In this document: positions 36,593 through 40,352 of the stretch, piece by piece
Position numbering within the stretch: the stretch's first letter is position 1
How the letters are laid out: the number at the start of each line of letters is the position of its first letter
NCBI GenBank assembly: GCA_964527325.1
Contig: CAZGNU010000007.1
Coordinates: 1 to 40,352 of the forward strand
DNA from: UBA6164 sp964527325
GTDB lineage: Bacteria > Patescibacteriota > Gracilibacteria > BD1-5 > UBA6164
Direction: 5' to 3'
DNA length: 40,352 nucleotides
Made by a program: the position numbers and the translations under genes
The notes under the pieces: generated by a model
What the model saw: the letters and a program-made list of their open reading frames with translations, nothing else
The model's database searches: none
What the model was told of the DNA's origin: nothing

Positions 36593-37621
36593 ATGAACTT
36601 ACTACAATTTTTCTTTATAATTTCTTGAACAATAATTTTGATCATTGCTATTGATATTGCTAATAAGCAAAAATTTAATGCATTACATTTTTTAGTGTTT
36701 ATAGGAATATGATGAGGACTTTTGACTTTCACTTTTTTACCTCAAATTTTAAATAAAATTTGAAGATTATTCTGAACTGCTAGGTGAGCTGATGTTTTAG
36801 TTTATACTTCAATAATATTTTTGTTATATTTTGTATTATTACTTTTAAAAAAACATGTTGAAAATAGAGAATTTTTAACCGCACTTATGCGTGCTAGATC
36901 TATAAATATTTCACAAAAAAAAGAAATAATATGAAAAGAAGTATTTTTATTAAGAGTTTTTAATGAAGCTCCAGTACTTAAATGAGTAATAAAACAAATT
37001 TTAAAAGCTGGACATAAAAATATTTTAGTAGTAAATGATTGATCAACTGATGAATCTTTAGAAATATTAAATAAATTTTGAGATAAAATAATTGTAATTA
37101 GTCATATATTAAATAGGTGAGCATGAGCTGCTTTAAAAACTTGATTTGAATATATTAGAAAATATTGAAAAGTTAAATATATAGTAACATTTGATGCAGA
37201 TGGTCAGCATGATATAAATGATTTACCAAATTTTTATAAAGCTTTTAAAAAACATCCAAAATTATGAGCTGTATTATGATCTAGATTTATAAAAAAAACA
37301 AATTCAAATGTACCTTTTTTAAGAAAAATTATTCTTTTTATGTGAAGAATATTTACTTTAATAGTTAGTCATGTTTATTTAACTGATGCACATAATGGAT
37401 ATAGAGTACTTAGGCTTGATACAGTTAAAAAAATAAGACTTAGTATAGATACTATGGCTTATGCTTCTGAATTTATAGAAGAGCTTAGAAAACATAAAAT
37501 AAAATTTAAAGAAGTACCAGTAAATATTAAATATACTGAGTATTCAATGCATAAATGACAATCCTCAGGGAATGCATTTTATATTGCTTTGAGAATTATT
37601 TGGGGGAAGTTTTTTAGGTAA
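36593..37621 (+). CDS. DUF2304-GT2 family glycosyltransferase
   Basis: A 342-residue protein. The first about 105 residues contain three hydrophobic helices with FFFIISGTILIIAIDIANKQ and a DVLVYTSIIFLLYFVLLLLK-like segment, which is the DUF2304 layout (a small three-helix membrane protein). A GT2 glycosyltransferase domain follows: VFLLRVFNEAPVLKGVI, ILVVNDGSTDESLE, NRGAGAALKTGFEYI, and the metal-binding VTFDADGQHDINDL (DxD, about residues 196-209). TDAHNGYRVLRLD is the 'D-NSG-R' acceptor region. DUF2304 and GT2 are usually adjacent genes in cell-surface glycan clusters; here they are fused. Probably a dolichol/undecaprenyl-phosphate sugar transferase (inference). Confidence 0.82.
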
Positions 37622-37664
37622 AACCTATGTCCTAACTTTCCCACTGCAGGAGGAAGGAATAACC
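37616..37664 (+). repeat. Family B repeat, single degenerate arm
   Basis: AAAACCTATGTCCTAACTTT... to ...GGAGGAAGGAATAACCT resembles the left arm of 24491-24583 (AACCCCCATCCTAACC...GGAGGAAGGAAT). The second arm is missing. It begins at the stop codon of the glycosyltransferase gene. Confidence 0.65.
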
Positions 37665-37847
37665 TCTATTATTTCAAAAGCAAATGCTGAAGAAACAATT
37701 AATGAAGATATTGAAGATGATGAAATCGAGTTAAATAGTGTAGATGAAAAAGAGTCTAATAATTATTCAGTTTTGTTGTATATAATTATTTCAGTATTTT
37801 GAGTTTTGATATCTATTGTTTTATTGAAAAGAGAGAAGTTGATTTAA
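37664..37847 (+). pseudogene. Beheaded secreted, membrane-anchored protein gene
   Basis: An open frame, SIISKANAEETINEDIEDDE..., without a start codon, runs to TAA at 37845-37847. It reads like the end of a signal peptide with an AxA-type cleavage site (SKANA, then EE), an acidic spacer (NEDIEDDEIELNSVDEKE), a transmembrane helix (YSVLLYIIISVFGVLISIVL) and a short basic tail (KREKL). That is a type-I-like surface protein. The repeat arm directly upstream has replaced the start and the hydrophobic core of the signal peptide, although the frame stays open through the repeat. Confidence 0.55.
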
Positions 37848-38392
37848 GAATAAATAATTTCATCAGGTTGTTTTAATCAATTTATTGGATCTAAAAAATC
37901 TCTCCAAGTAGCAATTAGTTCTCATACACTTATATAATCTTCTTCATTATTAAAAACAAATCAATTTTCTATTGTTTCTTCTAAATCTTTTACAATATCT
38001 CAAATTATAATATCTACAAAGTTATAATAATGACTAAAATTTGGTAACCCTCTTTTAAAAGAAATTTGTTCTATTTCATCAGTTATGTCGTCGATACAAC
38101 TCCATTTTTTCATTATTTTACTTGATAAATAAAATAATGCATCTCAAAGTATAGAATTTTCTTCTAATAATAATGTTATTCTTTTTTTTCTTGATTCCCA
38201 ACATCAAAAATCATCTATTAATATTCAATCTTTAGTTTCAGTTAATTCTATTCAAGAATATTTTTCTAATATTTTAACAACTTTTTCTTTTCTTTCTTTT
38301 ATCTCTTCTACTGTTTTTTCAAAAGACACAAATAATCATCATGATTTATATGATAGATTATCTCATAAATGAAACTGATTGAATTTAGGCAT
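37844..38392 (-). CDS. Unknown 182-residue protein
   Basis: A charged, cytoplasmic-looking protein, MPKFNQFHLGDNLSYKSGG..., not recognised. Notable segments are ERKEKVVKILEKYSGIEL (helical), DDFGCWESRKKRITLLLEE and YISVGELIATWRDFLDP. It has about nine TGA glycines and no GGN-only bias, so it is resident. It has a well-formed promoter upstream on the minus strand, and its stop overlaps that of the plus-strand fragment. No partner gene suggests a role. Confidence 0.65.
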
Positions 38393-38419
38393 AATTCATT
38401 TTTATGTTTTAATATAGTA

Positions 38420-38447
38420 TTTATACTAATAATCTAAATATTGTCAA
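38420..38447 (-). promoter_or_regulatory. Promoter of the 37844-38392 gene
   Basis: On the minus strand TTGACA (38447-38442), 16 nt, TATAAA (38425-38420). The ATG at 38392 follows about 28 bases after the -10 box. Confidence 0.6.
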
Positions 38448-38482
38448 TCTTGTTTTGTTTTTTTAGTTAAAAAAACTTAAAT

Positions 38483-38537
38483 TTGCAATTTTTTACATAT
38501 AATATATACTTAGTTATATGTAATGTTATATATAACT
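38483..38537 (+). promoter_or_regulatory. Toxin-antitoxin promoter with palindromic operator
   Basis: TTGCAA (38483-38488), 16 nt, TATACT (38505-38510). AGTTATAT (38512-38519) and ATATAACT (38530-38537) form an inverted repeat just downstream of the -10 box, over the predicted start, as expected for autoregulation by the antitoxin. Confidence 0.6.
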
Positions 38538-38545
38538 ATATATTT

Positions 38546-38773
38546 ATGAAAATAATGACACCTACAAATATTCAGAAAAATATTTCTGTATTATCTGATG
38601 GAAATAATATTTATACAGTGGTAAAAAATTGAGAACCAAAGAGTCTTATAATTCCATATTTTGATGGTATTGAGGATTTTATAGAAGATATTGAAATGTA
38701 TGCAAATAGAGAAAAATTAGTTAAATCTTATAAAGAATCTTTGGCTAGTGGTTTATCTGATTTAGTAATATAG
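38546..38773 (+). CDS. Probable antitoxin (Phd/YefM or similar)
   Basis: A 75-residue protein, MKIMTPTNIQKNISVLSDGN..., with YTVVKNGEPKSLIIPYFDG, which resembles the 'I---G-P-AVLI--E' strand of Phd-type antitoxins. An acidic C-terminal helix region (IEDFIEDIEMYANREKLVKS) could neutralise a basic toxin. It sits three bases upstream of a RelE/ParE-like gene, behind a promoter with an inverted repeat. Identity as an antitoxin rests mostly on size, position and this weak motif. Confidence 0.7.
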
Positions 38774-38775
38774 AT

Positions 38776-39030
38776 ATGAATAATTTTATTTTTACAAAAA
38801 AATGAAAAAAAATATACGATAAGCTGGATGACTCTAGTAAAAATAGAATAATAAATAAATTAAAATTTTTAAAAACTCATAAAAATATAGTTTTAATTTT
38901 AAAAAGATTAGAAAATTTTTATCCTGCTACACATAGATTAAGAATATGAAATCTTAGAGTTATTTTACAAAAGAAAGAAGATAATTATTATATTATTGAT
39001 TTATGATTTAGGTGAGATGTTTATAAATAA
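38776..39030 (+). CDS. RelE/ParE-type toxin
   Basis: An 84-residue protein, MNNFIFTKKGKKIYDKLDDS..., with the RelE/ParE order: N-terminal strand, two helices rich in Lys, then ATHRLRIGNLRVILQKKED (family 'HR-RIG-YR-I----') and a C-terminal YYIIDLGFRGDVYK (family 'L-I-----R-DVY', with Arg near the end). It is clearly related in plan, but not close in sequence, to the toxin at 29356. It follows the antitoxin by two bases. Confidence 0.85.
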
Positions 39031-39042
39031 TAATACACAAAA

Positions 39043-39987
39043 ATGAAAGTATTAACACTTTGACTTTGAGCATTTGGTTTTGCTATAAATAAGGTAATAG
39101 GGGAAAATAATCCTAATGATATTTTTTATGGATTTGAATTAAATAAGGAAATTGTAGATAGTTTGAAAGAAACTAGAAAGCATCCTTTCTTTTTTGAGGG
39201 ATATAAATTACCTGAAAATATTATGGTGCTAGATAGTTATGATGATATTATAGGTGATATAGATTTATTAATTATAGCTATTCCTGCTCAGTTTATTTCT
39301 ATGAGTATAGATTGATTCAAAGATAAATTAAAGCCAGGAGTTACTATTATGAATCTTGCAAAATGAATTGATGTGAAAACTAATAGACCAATTAGTGCTG
39401 TTTTAAAAGAATGATTAGAATGATTAGATTATAATTATGCTGTTTTATCATGAGGGATGATTGCTCAAGAAGTGGTAGAAGCAAAAGAGTTGTGAACTGA
39501 TATATGAATAGAGGATTTTATCGTGTGAGAAAAAATTAAAAAATTAGTAGAAAATAAAAATTTAAAAGTAAAATTACAAAAAGATTATTTAAATGTAGAA
39601 CTTGTTTGAAGCCTAAAAAATATCATGGCAATCATGGTAGGTTACTATGAATGAAAATGTGACTGAATGTCTACAGTTTGATTTCATTTAGTTAACTTTT
39701 ATGATGAAATGAAGAATTTAATTGCTGAATATTGATGAAACAGGAATATTGATTTTTCTTATTATTCACTTGGATGAGACATTATTGCAACATGTTTCTG
39801 ATGATCACGTAACAGATATTTTTGACAACTTTTATGACAAGGGAAGAGTATTGCCGAAGTATTAGAACAATTGAAGAAAGAGAATAAACATGCTGAGGGG
39901 TATGAGACTTTGAAGGCAGTTTATGAGATGGTTAAGGATAAGGAGGGGTTTGAGGTGACTAAGTTTTTGTATTGATTAGTGGAATAG
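39043..39987 (+). CDS. gpsA: NAD(P)-dependent glycerol-3-phosphate dehydrogenase
   Basis: A 314-residue GpsA, reducing dihydroxyacetone phosphate to glycerol 3-phosphate for phospholipids. KVLTLGLGAFGFAINKVI (Rossmann, residues 2-19; two TGA glycines) stands for 'V-GAG-WG-ALA'. LLIIAIPAQFI is the family's 'AVPS--L'. IMNLAKGIDVKTNRPIS contains the catalytic-region Lys (family 'A-KG-E'). LSGGMIAQEVVEA (family 'LSGP-FA-E'), LKNIMAIMVGYYEGKC (family 'LKN--AI--G---G') and GDIIATCFGGSRNRYFGQLLGQG follow. Length is slightly below the usual 330. Confidence 0.93.
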
Positions 39988-39999
39988 TATATAAAAGTT

Positions 40000-40044
40000 T
40001 TGTAATTGATAAAAATATTATTATAATAAATAGTAAAAATTGCT
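40000..40044 (+). promoter_or_regulatory. Promoter of the 40068 gene
   Basis: TTGTAA (40000-40005), 16 nt, TATAAT (40022-40027). Just downstream AAATAG-N10-CTATTT forms a small inverted repeat that could be an operator or hairpin. Confidence 0.5.
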
Positions 40045-40067
40045 ATTTTATATAATAATTAATTATC

Positions 40068-40352
40068 ATGTGGAAAAACAAGTTAAATAAAATATGAAAT
40101 TTAATAGATAAAATAAAAAATGATATAAATTTACCAATTATATCAGATTTTTTAGAGTGGTTTTATGAAATAATAGAAATAAATTTTAATAAAAAAATAC
40201 CTAGTTTAAAATTAAATAAATGAGATATTTATTTTGTTAAATTGTGACAAAATATATGAAGTGAATTAAATAAGAATAGACCATGTATAGTTATTAGGGT
40301 AGTATGTCAAAACATTTTGTGCATAAAATCTCAAATGAAAATACTTAGTAAC
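40068..40352 (+). CDS. PemK/MazF-like toxin, partial at window end
   Basis: At least 95 residues; the frame is still open at the window edge. After a helical N-terminal extension of about 47 residues (WKNKLNKIGNLIDKIKND...) comes KLNKGDIYFVKLGQNIGSEL-NKNRPCIVI, which matches the PemK/MazF start 'GDI-WV-LGP--GSE--K-RP-VVI'. MazF-like proteins are RNA endonucleases. The end of the visible part (VVCQNILCIKSQMKILSN) fits the family's 'VSN-------VIV-PIT' poorly, so the gene may be decayed or atypical. No antitoxin gene lies upstream. Confidence 0.65.

Overview
The window is AT-rich DNA (by eye about three quarters A+T) from an organism that reads TGA as glycine (translation table 25), so most likely a Candidatus Gracilibacteria (BD1-5) or Absconditabacteria (SR1) member of the CPR/Patescibacteria. 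The evidence is direct. With TGA read as stop nearly every gene falls apart. With TGA = Gly the frames run through, and the glycines land in invariant motifs: Walker A of thymidylate kinase and RecG, SGGLDTS of ArgG, the GGEP motif of the radical SAM protein. All coordinates below use TGA = Gly, with TAA and TAG as stops. Resident genes lack Shine-Dalgarno sequences, and their promoters mostly look like TTGACA-(15-16 nt)-TATAAT.

Layout. 1-1050: a standard-code gene on the minus strand, then a graveyard of transposase and gene fragments. 1136-4496: GreA/GreB-like factor, an HD-domain gene broken by an IS30 relic, thymidylate kinase, a radical SAM protein and a CYTH protein. 4560-12014: a histidine region with two near-identical copies of a TrpR/YerC-like regulator, one before a short hisI and the other before hisG-hisIE. 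Between them lie an LCM-like methyltransferase, an MFS transporter and two unknown proteins. 12176-18484: proS, two unknown genes, proC, proA and proB, with palindromic repeats in the gaps. 18517-24296: arginine leader peptide, argG, argH, a DUF4143-type ATPase and argS. 24314-26372: threonine leader peptide and thrS. 26377-32827: TRIC/UPF0126 channel, MFS transporter, RdgB, a Phd/RelE-type toxin-antitoxin pair, an HI0933-family flavoprotein, Sua5/YrdC, RsmG and a small membrane protein. 32838-34012: two standard-code genes, each with its own promoter, ribosome binding site and terminator. 34030-36447: recG carrying an in-frame DUF559 nuclease element. 36593-40352: a DUF2304-GT2 glycosyltransferase, a beheaded secreted-protein gene, an unknown gene, a second toxin-antitoxin pair, gpsA and the start of a PemK/MazF-like gene.

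Three things stand out. (1) Amino-acid attenuators precede the his, arg and thr genes. The arg and thr ones have classic short leader ORFs. The his one appears to be built into the end of the TrpR-like regulator gene, whose last codons are His-His-Ile-Gly-His-His-Ser. A terminator follows, together with an antiterminator overlapping the last His codon and the stop. The same regulator genes are preceded by paired ACTTTA-N6-TAAAGT palindromes, so repressor and attenuator may be one unit. (2) A palindrome-bounded DUF559 element of about 432 bp sits in frame inside recG, between Walker A and motif Ia, and related small palindromes are scattered through the window, several touching stop codons. (3) Three genes contain about 22 glycines and no TGA, have strong Shine-Dalgarno sites and individual terminators, and look imported from a standard-code genome.

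Biosynthesis genes for His, Arg and Pro in a table-25 CPR genome are unusual in themselves; published members are generally described as poor in amino-acid synthesis. No tRNA, rRNA or CRISPR array was recognised.
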